From assembly GCA_009602725.1 (NCBI GenBank), contig WELB01000391.1, forward strand, positions 16,012-57,692: 41,681 nt of DNA, in the 5' to 3' direction. Below the pieces are notes generated by a model. The model made no database searches and was not told the origin of the DNA. It saw nothing but the letters and a program-made list of their open reading frames with translations. Position 1 is the first letter of the stretch; every line of letters begins with the position of its first letter. Shown here one piece after another: positions 9,237-18,617 of the stretch. A program made the position numbers and the translations under genes. The DNA comes from Spirogloea muscicola (taxonomy: Eukaryota; Streptophyta; Zygnematophyceae; Spirogloeales; Spirogloeaceae).

Positions 9237-11906
9237 GCCGCCGGCACGCGCGCCGCCTGCCTCGCCGTCGCCTCCCTCGTGCGCCGCTCGCCCCCTGCTC
9301 CGCCTCCGCACCTCGCCTGCAGCCGCCCCAGCCGGCTCTGCCAGCGCGGGACTTGCCTGACGGCCCCACTGCTGCGCCCTCCCACCCGCCGCAGGCTCAA
9401 CGGGCGGGCAGCCCTCGCGGCGCGAGGAGCGGCGGCCGCAGTCGAGTGCGCCGGTCCGGCTGCAGAGGGCAGCACGCACCAATTGGCGATAGTGGATGTG
9501 AGCTGACCAACCACGCGCGGCGCTGCCGCAGAAATTTGCAGCGTGATCCTGACCTCTCCTCGTCAATCCTCCCGGGCTGGCTTTTCACAGCTCTCGCCCC
9601 CTTCTGGCAGCGCTGCTTCTCTCCTGTCTTCTGCGGGCTCCCTCTTGCCTTTCCGGTACTCTGGCTTCATCACTCTCTGTAACGGTCGGGGCGAGCTTGG
9701 CTGTAACACAGCCTCCTCTTATGAATCTCGTGTGCTCACGCCCGACTTTGCTTTGGCCGTATCTGCAGACAGTTGCTTCACACAAGGCCGGGGTCTGGTA
9801 CTGGGCCTGGGCCTTGGTGTCGGTTTTGGTTCTGACCTGCTCATAAGAAGGTCAGGAAGCGGACCAAGTCTTTGTGAGTCCGCCGCAGCCTTCAAGAGTT
9901 GGACCGCTGGGCAACTCGAGAGGGCAGCTTCTCTCAGCAGAGCCCCCCTTGGAGGCAGAGGGGGATCTACACGAGCCTTGCGGCAAGGAGCAGCAGCTCT
10001 GCCCGAGGATGGCGGTGCTGTTACCAAGCCCAGCCAAGGTGGACCAACGAGGAAGCTGACCAACGTCATCCTTGCCGCCAACACCTTGTGAGGCCTCTCT
10101 TCACCCTTCTGTAAATCATTACCCCTTGCTCGACACAGTGGACAACCGACGGAGCTGGCAAGCAGAGACCATAGTTGCGCATTTCTTGGCTCGTAGTTGA
10201 GTTACTGAGGATGTTCTGGTTCTTTGATGTCAGTCGTACTCACAATATTGCTTGAGGATTTCCTGACTTCTGCCAAGCTCCTCATTGCTTGTCCCTTGCT
10301 CGGTAGGGCCTACCTCGTGCAGGTTGGGTCCAAGGGAAAGCTTCTTTTATGGGGCGCTAAGGTGGGAGAAGCCTGCCTCCTCTCTATCATATGATGCCAC
10401 GGCACAGCTTGGGCAACTGACCGAAACCTTGCTTACGAGCTCTCACCAGAGTGTGCTGTTCATGGCAGATCAACAGCCTCATAGTCCAAGGGCAGTTGTG
10501 GCGGCTAGCAACGCCTGCCTTGTTACATGCGAATCTGCTGCACCTTTTCGTAAGTGGCCAGGCACTCATCAATATTTTTCGTCTGGCTGCCTTGGCTCGT
10601 GTCCTACCTACTTTCTAATGCAAGCACTCTGGTAGCCCACTTGCTATTGTGTCAATCTTGAGCTGGACATTAGACCCAGAAGTGATGAAGCATGCCTACT
10701 GATGACGTACTGCGCCGATTGTAACTGCTGGACTGTTGCCCTGTGCTCCTGCAGGTTAATGCCTATTCTCTTAACTCCGTGGGTCCAACCGTGGAGGCCA
10801 CCATTGGCAGCTCTCGATTCCTAGCAGTCTATCTGACGTCAGCTGTTGCAGGTCGCGCACAGAGCCTTCAGTGCTAGCATCCTAAAGGCTGTGTTCACAA
10901 GACCTTGCACAAGTCCACTCTTTCTGTACATTGTCACCAGTGTGAGTCCTATTGAGGGGTGCAAGTTGGTTCTACACTTACCTAGCATCTGCGCGTTTTG
11001 GATTGCAGGATTTACCTGCAGTTATTATTTCAGCCCCCAGCCTTCGGTGGGGGCGTCGGGGGCCATCTTTGGCCTGGTGCGCTCCTGACAATGCTTCATC
11101 CATGGCCATGTTGTGATGCAATGATCGCTTGTGACATGCTTCATACTGCAGCTAAAAAGTGGGCAGATGCTTTGGGAATGTCAGGTCGGAGCTTTCGGTG
11201 TGTACCTGCTCAATCATAGGGCCTTGCTTGGTCAGACGGGCAAGCAGAGCCTCAAGCAGCTTGCTGGAATGGTGGCTATCAATGTGGTAAGCGTGGCATG
11301 TTGGAACAGGGAGATATGGCTTTGACCTTCCTTTTACTTGGTCCTGTCCAAAATCAAGAGGCCATTGCAATGTTCCCCAGCTTTTTCACTGCAACTGTAT
11401 ATAACAACACCGCCCAGACCCTGATGTGTGACTGTTTTTAAATATGAAGTCACCAGAATGAAAGGGCCACTGAGCATTTTCAGAGAATGTCAGAATATAC
11501 ATAGCAGTTGATCAGGCTGGCCACCCATGGACAATTGCCCACTTGGGCCAGCAGTCACGTCTGCGCTGATCTCTGGCATGGCTGCCTCTCCCTGCAGATC
11601 TACGGAGCAATGACACCGAGCATTGACAACTGGGGTCATGTGAGTTCCTGTGCACAAGCATGTGTTGTGTGTCAGACGCCCCTACTGCGGGTGGCATGCT
11701 GCCAGAACACCTGCTCAGCGTGGTGGACTGGTGCTGTGGGATGGCTGTTGCAGCTGGGAGGCGCAGTGGGAGGCGCGGTGGCGGCGTGGCTGGTGGGGCC
11801 GGCCATGCGCGTGGAGGAGCAGGTGGACCGTGCGGACGGGCGCACGCTGGTGCGCGTGCACGACCGCTCGCCGCTGGCCAGGCTGCTGCACGGCCGGCGG
11901 CGGTGA
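9237..11906 (+). CDS. Plastid-type rhomboid intramembrane serine protease (5' end unresolved)
   Basis: Intramembrane protease that cleaves transmembrane helices, probably in a plastid membrane (inference from the Arg/Pro/Ala-rich N-terminus and chlorophyte context). Exons: first exon ending 9497, then 9889-10087, 10307-10361, 10469-10549, 10755-10851, 11009-11076, 11185-11286, 11598-11639, 11754-11906. All junctions from 9889 on are in phase. The catalytic serine is in GASGAIFGL (10755-11076 region) and the catalytic histidine is the last residue of the SIDNWGH exon. Other family blocks are [50 protein letters not shown] and [15 protein letters not shown]. No ATG is visible upstream because of the N/T-run at 9171-9235. 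A hairpin-core repeat lies in the first intron (about 9570-9625). Confidence 0.87.
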
Positions 11907-12039
11907 CCGCAAGCAGACGTCGAGGTGGGGGTGGAGGGGCGATGGGCCCCGAGCGGCCGCTGGCCAGGTCCTGTGGCCTGTGGCCTCTTAAGCTGGCCAG
12001 CGACGCCACAGACAGGTTGCAGCGCTTCCCGGAGGCTCG

Positions 12040-12315
12040 GTGCCCTTGGGTCTTGTGTCCTGCTACTGCATGCGGCTATCTATGTTTCTACAGCGGTCCC
12101 AAACGCTTGATTTGCACCGCCGAGCCGGTCGCGGCCTTGCAGCTGCCTCTGGCTTACGCAGCGGGGCTGCTCATCGTCCCCTCAGCTCATTTGAATTCCA
12201 ACTGCTGACATGGGGGTACTAAGAGCGCCCAGTCTGCCTAGCCCGTGGCTTTGCTAGTCATGAACAACCCCTGTATGCACCTGGCTGACTTTTACAGCCG
12301 CTCTTGCTTATGAGT
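12040..12315 (+). mobile_element. LINE-like C-terminus, subfamily 3, with its 3' UTR
   Basis: The ORF end reads CMRLSMFLQRSQTLDLHRRA, GRGLAAASG, FQLLTWGY, stop at 12222. It is followed by the 3' UTR TACTAAGAGCGCCC.. and the GTCATGAACA..CTGGCTGAC repeat. The same structure occurs inverted at 17320-17617, where the end is LLLTRGY. It starts about 130 bp after the rhomboid stop. Confidence 0.65.
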
Positions 12316-12384
12316 GGCCGCATTCTTTTCTGGCCCGGTCCTGTGAGACCTGGCCCTGGCCCCTTCGAAGTTGATCATTTTTTA

Positions 12385-12950
12385 TTGTCTGGGGTGGCCA
12401 ATCAAAGCCATTGCCCTCTACTGGAAAAGGTTTTTTCTATGAGAAGCCAGCATTCTCTTCCAGAGAAAGTGAGCTCTTTCAAATAGGGCTGAGGCTGTGA
12501 AAAGAAGGAAATTGGCTCTCCCAAATGGGGCAGGGGCTGTGAGGCTGTGAAGCAGGCTGCGGCTGCTCAACAGGGGTTACCGAGTGCCTCGTGGCCACTT
12601 GAGTCACAGTGTTTAGCGCTTTCTCTGGCCCCTTCGAACTTCGGTCGCTCTTATTCCTGGGCTCGCACTCACAGCCATCGCGCTCTACTGGAAGCGTCCT
12701 TCGGTCTGTGAAAGCCAGCCCGAAAGCCAGCCAAGGGGCCGAGAGGCGCCAGAACCAGACGGACAGGAGAGAGCCGCTGGCCGTCGGCGGCCCGCCCGAG
12801 GTACCCGCCGGCGGCCGTCGCGGTGGGCCAGCCACACCCAGTGTGGTCTGGCCCGCTGGGGCCTCCCTGCCCTTGAACACCTGTATGCATCTGGCTGGCA
12901 ATTCACAGCCGATTCTTTCATATCAGCAGCCGCTTTCGTTTTTCCTTCCC
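12385..12950. repeat. Cluster of diverged hairpin-core repeats upstream of the SDR gene
   Basis: GGCTGGC/GCCAGCC-type cores occur at about 12393, 12655 and 12890 in forward orientation and at about 12485-12560 and 12710-12735 in reverse. They are associated with GCCCTCTACTGGAA and GCCCCTTCGAACTT tracts shared with other clusters. There is no ORF. The subfamily-3 3' repeat recurs at 12873-12940, about 135 bp before the next gene's start codon. Confidence 0.55.
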
Positions 12951-13075
12951 TTCCACTAATAAGCTTAAGTGGGCACCGCGCGCCGTCTCGTCTCCCACGT
13001 CTCGTCTAGCTCCCCCCACCCCGCCGTCGCGCCGTTGCGGAGCGCCTGCAGCAGCCGGGCCTGCAGGCCGCGGCT

Positions 13076-15366
13076 ATGGCGCGCCCCGTCGTGCTCGTCA
13101 CCGGCTGCTCCGCCGGCGGCATCGGCCACGCGCTCTGCGCCGCCCTCCTCGCCGCCGGCTGCCGCGTCTTCGCCTCCGCCCGCCGCCTCGCCGGTTTTGC
13201 CCTCCGCTCTCCCCCGCCACGCTGCCCGCGCACGCTCCTCTGCGCCTCACGCCTCAGGCCTGGCGCCCCGCCCGCTTCTCGGGCGGCGGCGACCAGCTCT
13301 GAGTGCTCGACTCCGACGGCTGTGCAGCCATGGAGGGACTGCAGGAGCTCGGAGCGGAGCTGGTGACACTGGATGTCACAGTGCAGGTGCGCGGCTCCCT
13401 TTCCCCACCTCGCCGGCCCGTCAGTCTCACTGCTGGCGCAAGTCAGATTGTCGCCTCATCTCTCCGTCGGAGCCGCTCTTGAGGAGCACCTTGCGGACAT
13501 GCGCTCACATCTGCGCGCCCTTTGCCACTCGCGATCGGACTAGGCATCAGCAAGCTGTCCTGCTCTTTTGCTCACGAGGTAGTCGGTGTGAACCTGTGCC
13601 TCCAGGACTCTGTGACAAGGTGCGTTGCCGAAGTCATTGCCAAAGCGGGGCATGTGGATATTCTCATCAACAATGCCGGGATCAGCGCCGTTGGTCTGTG
13701 TTCAGACCCGTGCAGTCCATGTGCTTATGCTTCCCACATGAATGCCTCTCAGGGTCGACAGATGTTTAGCTAGATGGGGTCATACCCCCAGCTCGCTGCT
13801 CCTATGACACAGCTGCTACGATCACTCGGTGACTGGCTTTGCTGCGCTGCGAGCAGGCCCGGTTGCCGAGATCCCTCTTGAGACCGTCCGCAACACCTTC
13901 GAGACCAATGGCACGCTTCGCACAATTCAGGTCAGCTTGGATCAGCTCAGGACGCCAGCCGCTCTCGATGCCGAAGCAGATACAGGCATTGAACGGTGTT
14001 TCTGGAGCATGCTTGTCTTTGGAACGGCCTATGCGGCTTCTGTCCTCATTGTTGCCTCTTACCTGCCTCCTTGAGGGACCAGGAAGTGGTGCCTCACATG
14101 GTGAAACAAGGGCATGGTAAAATTGTCAACGTAGGGAGCATCGTGGGCTTCGTGTCAACACCATGGGGGGGTATTTACTCTGCCTCCAAATCTGCTGTTC
14201 ACGCCCTGACAGACTCGCTCCGCATGGAGCTGCTCCCTTTCAACATTCACGTGACGCTTGTAGCCCCAGGAGCCATCAGGTCAGCAGCTGTGGTCACCTC
14301 CTCCCATGCTCTGGAGACAGCTACTTCTTGCCCGACTTCAAGTGTTGTCTGGCCCTTGCCGACGAGTTTGTGCCGTGGTTGCAGATCCAACATAGCAAGT
14401 AATGGTGCTGCACGGGATGGCTCTATGACATTTACACTCTACGCGCCCTACCAGAAAGCTATCGATTCACGCCGTGGGGCCTCTCAGACTAAGAAGTCGA
14501 CTCCTGCCAACATCTTCGCAGGTTGTAACATTAACAGACCTCGGATGTGAGAGATGGGCCTATCTGCTGTTGGAAGCTCTGATTGCTGCAAATTGCTTAT
14601 CGGCAGGCGGCCAATACTTAGTGTCAGGGGCGACTGTAGTGTTTAGGCCATAGTGTTCAGTCAGCGTCCAGGTGCTTGCGACAAGAAGGGGTAGAGGGTG
14701 GCTTAGGGGCCAGGGATACAGTGCATCTTACTGCGAGAATACCTGCACTTGCTGGTACGGCACGTCGGTAAAAGCAACTCGCAAGCCTTTGCCAGTTCAC
14801 ACAGATCTTTTCCTGTCACTGTTTCAGCAAAGATGCACAGGACTGACAGACGGACGTTTTTGGGCGCTTTTTTGCATGCAGACAAGGTTGTTACAGAGAT
14901 TCTGAAACCCCACCCTCCTGCCAGGCTTGTGCTTGGCCACTTGTCAACCGTTGCGTACATCCTCTGGCTGCTACCTACGTGGCTTCGTGATTACTACTTG
15001 GCTTCTGTCTCCTCCCTTACTGGACGACCTCCTCAGAAGTCCTCAGAAGCTTTTGATTTCTTCCCAGAGCATAATGACTGGCTCATACACGATTCTCATA
15101 TCTGCCTGGAGTTGCTCATACTAGACATGAGTCTCAGTCTGGCCCCTACGAATCCATCTGCTGCGATTCAGCGACTGCCAGATCATCACTACCTCGAGGA
15201 CCATCTTAAATTCATTGTGTACAGTGTACAAGTGTTGATTGACTGCTGCAAAATTTACAATTCCCGCCAGAGCTCTACATATGGCTGGGAACCAACAAAC
15301 AATGTGTCCAGAAGTCAGCCTGGCTGGGGGCTACTCTGTGTTCCCGCGACTCTTAGGCCGATGTAA
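13076..15366 (+). CDS. AYR1-like short-chain dehydrogenase/reductase
   Basis: Classical SDR resembling NADPH-dependent 1-acyl-dihydroxyacetone-phosphate reductase (AYR1), a glycerolipid-synthesis enzyme; the substrate is inferred from resemblance. Exons: 13076-13193, 13328-13386, 13606-13693, 13857-13930, 14083-14279, 14385-14521, 14882-15366, all in phase. Motifs: nucleotide-binding VTGCSAGGIG at the N-terminus, LDVT, DILINNAGISAVG, catalytic Ser in VNVGSIVG, YSASK (Tyr/Lys) and VAPGAIR. The last exon gives VVTEILKPHPPARLV..LPTWLRDYYLA, where family members usually end soon after, but the frame stays open about 120 codons more to 15366. The extra tail may be real, or an unrecognised intron or 3' UTR. 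Debris lies directly upstream. Confidence 0.85.
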
Positions 15367-15756
15367 GCCATACACTCAGCTAGAAGGACAGTAATCAAAC
15401 ACGCACTTGGTGAAGGGAGCTAGCCGCAAGAAATCCTGTAGCAGACCCAGATGCCCATCAATCCTGATTACCTGATCCTACCAGTACAGTGTGATTGTGA
15501 TTTATGCGTGGCAGTAGACATAGTGGCCAAGCCTGCCGGCATAATCACGGGAAAGGTGTTGCACAGCTGAATGAATATTCAGAAGTACCAGGGGGGCTTG
15601 GATGCGTCTTCGTTGTCAAACCCGATATTCAGGGCTCAACATCTTGAGTGCGGACGGTTGTGAGACACAAACACTCCAGCCTGCCCTGGGTGTCAACCCA
15701 GGCCGCTCTGCTGGTGCACGAACCTTCGCCTCGACATCTGCGTGCTCTGTAGGAAG
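15367..15756. other. Convergent 3'-3' spacer, nothing recognised
   Basis: Lies between the end of the SDR gene and the stop of the PET100-like gene on the other strand. No ORF with coding character, no RNA gene and none of the window's dispersed repeats. Confidence 0.5.
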
Positions 15757-16114
15757 TCACTGACCCGAGGTGGCCTGAGGACCGGAGCCTGCTGCCCTGT
15801 TCTTGCGGGCCAGCTCGTGTATCTCCTCCGCAGAAGGAGGCCGCGGGCCTTCTGGGGGATACACCACGTAGGCGCGCTGCAGTAGCAAGCGCGGCAGGAT
15901 TGTGAAACATGAGGCTGGGCACGAGCAGCAGCAGCAGGAGAGCGGCCTCGCTGGTTGGGGAAAGGGGGTGGGGGTGGGGGCTCACGTTGCGTATGATCCA
16001 CTCCAGGTTCTCGGGGTTGCTGCCGAAGGTGAGCATGAGGGCGACGGGGATGGAGACGTAGCACGCGAACTTGAAGACCTCGAGCAGGCCCTTGGAGGTG
16101 CCGCGAGCGGACAT
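15757..16114 (-). CDS. PET100-like mitochondrial cytochrome c oxidase assembly protein
   Basis: A very small protein of the PET100 family, an inner-membrane chaperone for assembly of respiratory complex IV. Two minus-strand exons, 16114-15986 and 15876-15757, join in phase to give 82 aa, a typical length. Exon 1 holds LLEVFKFACYVSIPVALMLT, which is the short LEVFK start and single membrane segment. Exon 2 starts with RAYVVYPPEGPRPPSAEEI, the plant-type YPPE motif, followed by a charged helix. The start is the ATG at 16114; upstream in-frame sequence has no ATG. The gene is divergent from CAP across about 2.5 kb of repeats. The assignment rests on motif memory, not a search. Confidence 0.75.
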
Positions 16115-16400
16115 GGGGCCGGGGGAAAGGCCGGGCGGCACAGCGGCCGTGGGGCAGGCGCCGCAATCCCCTGGGCCCCAGTCTTCAGGGCAGGCCTCCT
16201 GTGGGGGCGTGGGGGGCGAGCTCAGAAGGCCGGGGTCGGCCCGACGTGCGAGGGGCGCCGGGTGGTGGTGCGGAGGAGGGCTAAGGCGGCGTCGCCAGCG
16301 AGGCGGGCAGAGCGTGGCGCGGCTGGCCCCGGGGGACTGGCACGGTCGCAGCCTACTGCGGGTAACGCGGCTGCTGATGGCAAGAAGATTGCGGCTGCTA
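16115..16400. promoter_or_regulatory. GC-rich 5' flank of the PET100-like gene
   Basis: About 285 bp of strongly GC-rich sequence upstream of the PET100 start and before the repeat block. Both strands are open for long stretches, as expected from composition. No motif identifies a specific factor. It is called promoter-containing only by position. Confidence 0.35.
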
Positions 16401-16419
16401 ATCTAACTCTTATTTGTCC

Positions 16420-17005
16420 ATCATCAACTCATCTGATACTCTTTTTAGCTCTTCCGAAGGAACGTTTCGTGTATTTGAAACAAACGGGGGCCAAATGGGC
16501 CAAGTACAAAGGCAAGCACATCAAAGACCTACATAACCTACAGCAGAATGACCCGCTCAGTAACCGCGGGTCAAAACATAAAGGTCGCTAATCGATGCCT
16601 GAATACCAGATGTCAGATAAGAAGCCCTTCTGCCACCAACTAGAGCTCGCCCAGCTTTCTGGTGCAAGGCCTTGGGAAAAAGGGCTCGCCCATAGAGAAG
16701 AGGGGCTGGCAAAGCCAGCCCAAAAAGAGTGGACAATGTCCAAAGCCAAAGAAAGAGATGCCTGGGCACGCTGCAAACAGGCCGAAACTCGTTGTCGCAA
16801 GAAAGACAGATATGCAGCTGGCAAGCACATCTCAGCCGGGAACACATTTGCACGTCGTGTGTAGCCTAGATTGGCAATGTTGTGGAGGAGGGTGTGGAAA
16901 CGCGGACCCAGACAGCCAAAGGTGTCAACTGCAGCTGGCAGGAGCTGATCGCACCGGGGGTAGTCGGAGTAGTGCTGTAGCTTTCTCTGCTCTGCAATGC
17001 CCACT
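16420..17005 (-). mobile_element. LINE-like reverse transcriptase C-terminus, subfamily 2, interrupted by the hairpin element
   Basis: On the minus strand, from about 17005 down: EQRKLQHYSDYPRCDQLLPA, VDTFGCLGPRFHTLLHNIAN, YLSFLRQRVSACLQRAQA. The frame then enters the hairpin element (16671-16759) and resumes as LHQKAGRALVGGRRAS .. SISDLYVLTRGY, stop, followed by 3' UTR to about 16430. The uninterrupted copy at 8871-9169 shows the joint QRAQA-YALHQKAG, so the roughly 89 bp is an insertion. Confidence 0.72.
16671..16759 (-). mobile_element. Three-hairpin short element inserted in a LINE ORF
   Basis: About 89 bp absent from the equivalent point of the copy at 8871-9169. It carries GGGCTCGCCC (16682-16691), a perfect 8-bp stem with a 3-base loop GGGCTGGC-AAA-GCCAGCCC (16703-16721), and GGACAATGTCC (about 16731-16741). 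It is nearly identical to 7964-8046, and related units occur more than twenty times in the window. It has no coding capacity. I cannot see a clear target-site duplication. Confidence 0.65.
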
Positions 17006-17009
17006 GCGT

Positions 17010-17405
17010 GGCCAGCGATGTGTGTCGATGCTGGACCTTTATACGCCTCCGGAAGGGATCGAGGGCCGTGAAAAGGCCAGCCCGAAAGAAGTGGCACTCC
17101 CAATGGGGGCAAGGGCTGTGAAAAGCCAGCCCGAAAAGCATTGACAAAGGTTCGAAGGGGCCAAATGACAGAGGGGCTTAAAGAAAGGAAAGCGCGGCCA
17201 GGAGTGGACAAGGTCCGAAGGGGGCGGGAAACAGTGAATCACACGGCTATCCATGAACCACGAAGGGTGGTCGTTCAGTAAGTAGCAGCCTCTCGAGCAT
17301 GCAAGAAGTGAAGGCGGCTGCTGATATTAAAGAATCGGCTGTGAAAAGCCAGCCAGATGCATACAGGTGTTCATGACGGAGCCACAGCCTAGGCAGACAG
17401 GGCGC
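17010..17405 (-). repeat. Hairpin-core array and subfamily-3 3' UTR, inverted
   Basis: Two reverse-oriented copies of the core with the AGTGGCACTCCCAATGGGGGC variant lie at about 17070-17140. They are followed by GGTCCGAAGGGG tracts and, at about 17320-17405, the inverted GAATCGGCTGTGAAAAGCCA / GTGTTCATGAC repeat seen at 125-212 and 12236. Confidence 0.6.
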
Positions 17406-17650
17406 TCTTAGTACCCCCGTGTCAGCAGTAGGAAGTCAGATGAGCTGAGGGGAGGAGGAGCAACCCCGCTGCGCAAGCCAGTGGCTGCTGCAAGGGCGCG
17501 ACCAGCGCGGCGGTGCAAAGCAAGAGCTTGGGAGCGCTGCAGGGACATAGAAGATCGCATACGGTAGCAGGACACAAGACCCAAAGGCATTCTTTTTGAA
17601 AAATGAGCCTGAGGCACTGAGCCACCGGGAAGGGCTGCACCTCTTCTTCT
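17406..17650 (-). mobile_element. LINE-like C-terminus, subfamily 3
   Basis: On the minus strand: RMRSSMSLQRSQALALHRRA, GRALAAATGLRSG, SSSDFLLLTRGY, stop at 17408. It is the better-preserved partner of 12040-12222 and is followed by the same 3' UTR. Confidence 0.65.
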
Positions 17651-17699
17651 TCTGTTCCTGGCGCCGCTGGTCAGCTTGAGACTTCTTTAGCTTTCTTTA

Positions 17700-18430
17700 G
17701 CTGCTAAACGCTTGTCGGCCCCTCCGAACCCTTGTCAATTCTTTTTGGGCTGGCTTATCACAGCCCTTGCCCCCATTTGGAGTGCCACTACGTCTTTCTT
17801 TAGCTTGAGATGCCAGCAGCGTAAGCAACGAGGACCGCCGACCCCCGTAACACCCATGGATGTAAAGAAAGAGCGAGCAAGCTCTCGTGCCACTTCTTTC
17901 TCGTGCTTGCGCCGCGGGCGTCAGCTTGTCAGCACTGGGGCTGGTGGCGGGGGCCCCCTGCCTCTGGCCCCCTCCTCGTTCTTTGTTCATTCTGTTTTGG
18001 GCTGGCTTGTCCAGCCCCTATCCTCAATGGGCGAGCCCTTCCTCCTGACCCGGCCGTCCGGCAGCTCGTCTCCGCCGGGCCCTCGGGCGGCGGCCTCGCC
18101 TCGCCTCCCAGTGCCGACAAGCACTGCTCTGCCAGCCAACGTGAGGCAGTGGCTGTGAGAATTGGCTCTCGCAACGGGGGCAAGGGTTGTGGAAAGCCAG
18201 CCCGAAAGGGGCCAGATGACGGAGGGCTTACGGACGTGAGAGGCCAGCTCGTCCACATTGACTGGTGGAGAGAAGGCGCGCGGGGCGCATGAATTGAAAG
18301 GGAGGCCAATTCAAGCCAATAGAGAGAAGGCGCGCGGTGCGCATGAAATTAAAGCGAGGCCAATTCAAGCCATTACATTGTTCAGGCAGAAAATGCAGAA
18401 AGTGCAAAGAATGCAGCGCAAAGAATGTGG
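17700..18430 (+). repeat. Hairpin-core units and tandem second short repeat before CAP
   Basis: Forward hairpin cores lie at about 17745-17790 and 18000-18040 (GGGCTGGC..CCAGCCCCTAT..GGGCGAGCCC) and a reverse one at about 18160-18210. At 18268-18325 and again at 18332-18400 the second short repeat (GAAGGCGCGCGGNGCGCATGA.., AAAGNGAGGCCAATTCAAGCC) occurs twice in direct tandem. No ORF is believable. Confidence 0.6.
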
Positions 18431-18617
18431 CTACATGAAAAGACGCCCTATACTAGGAGGGCCGGAGGTGCCACAGAGCGGGGGGAGCCGTGCTGACGGG
18501 GGCCATGTCGACTCGACCGGTACCCATAAGTGGAAGGAACAGAGCGCCTGAAGGCGCAGCGAGGCGGCCAGCCCGGTACAGCGCCTGCCGGAGCGTGGTT
18601 GGCGCGCCCCCCGGGCC

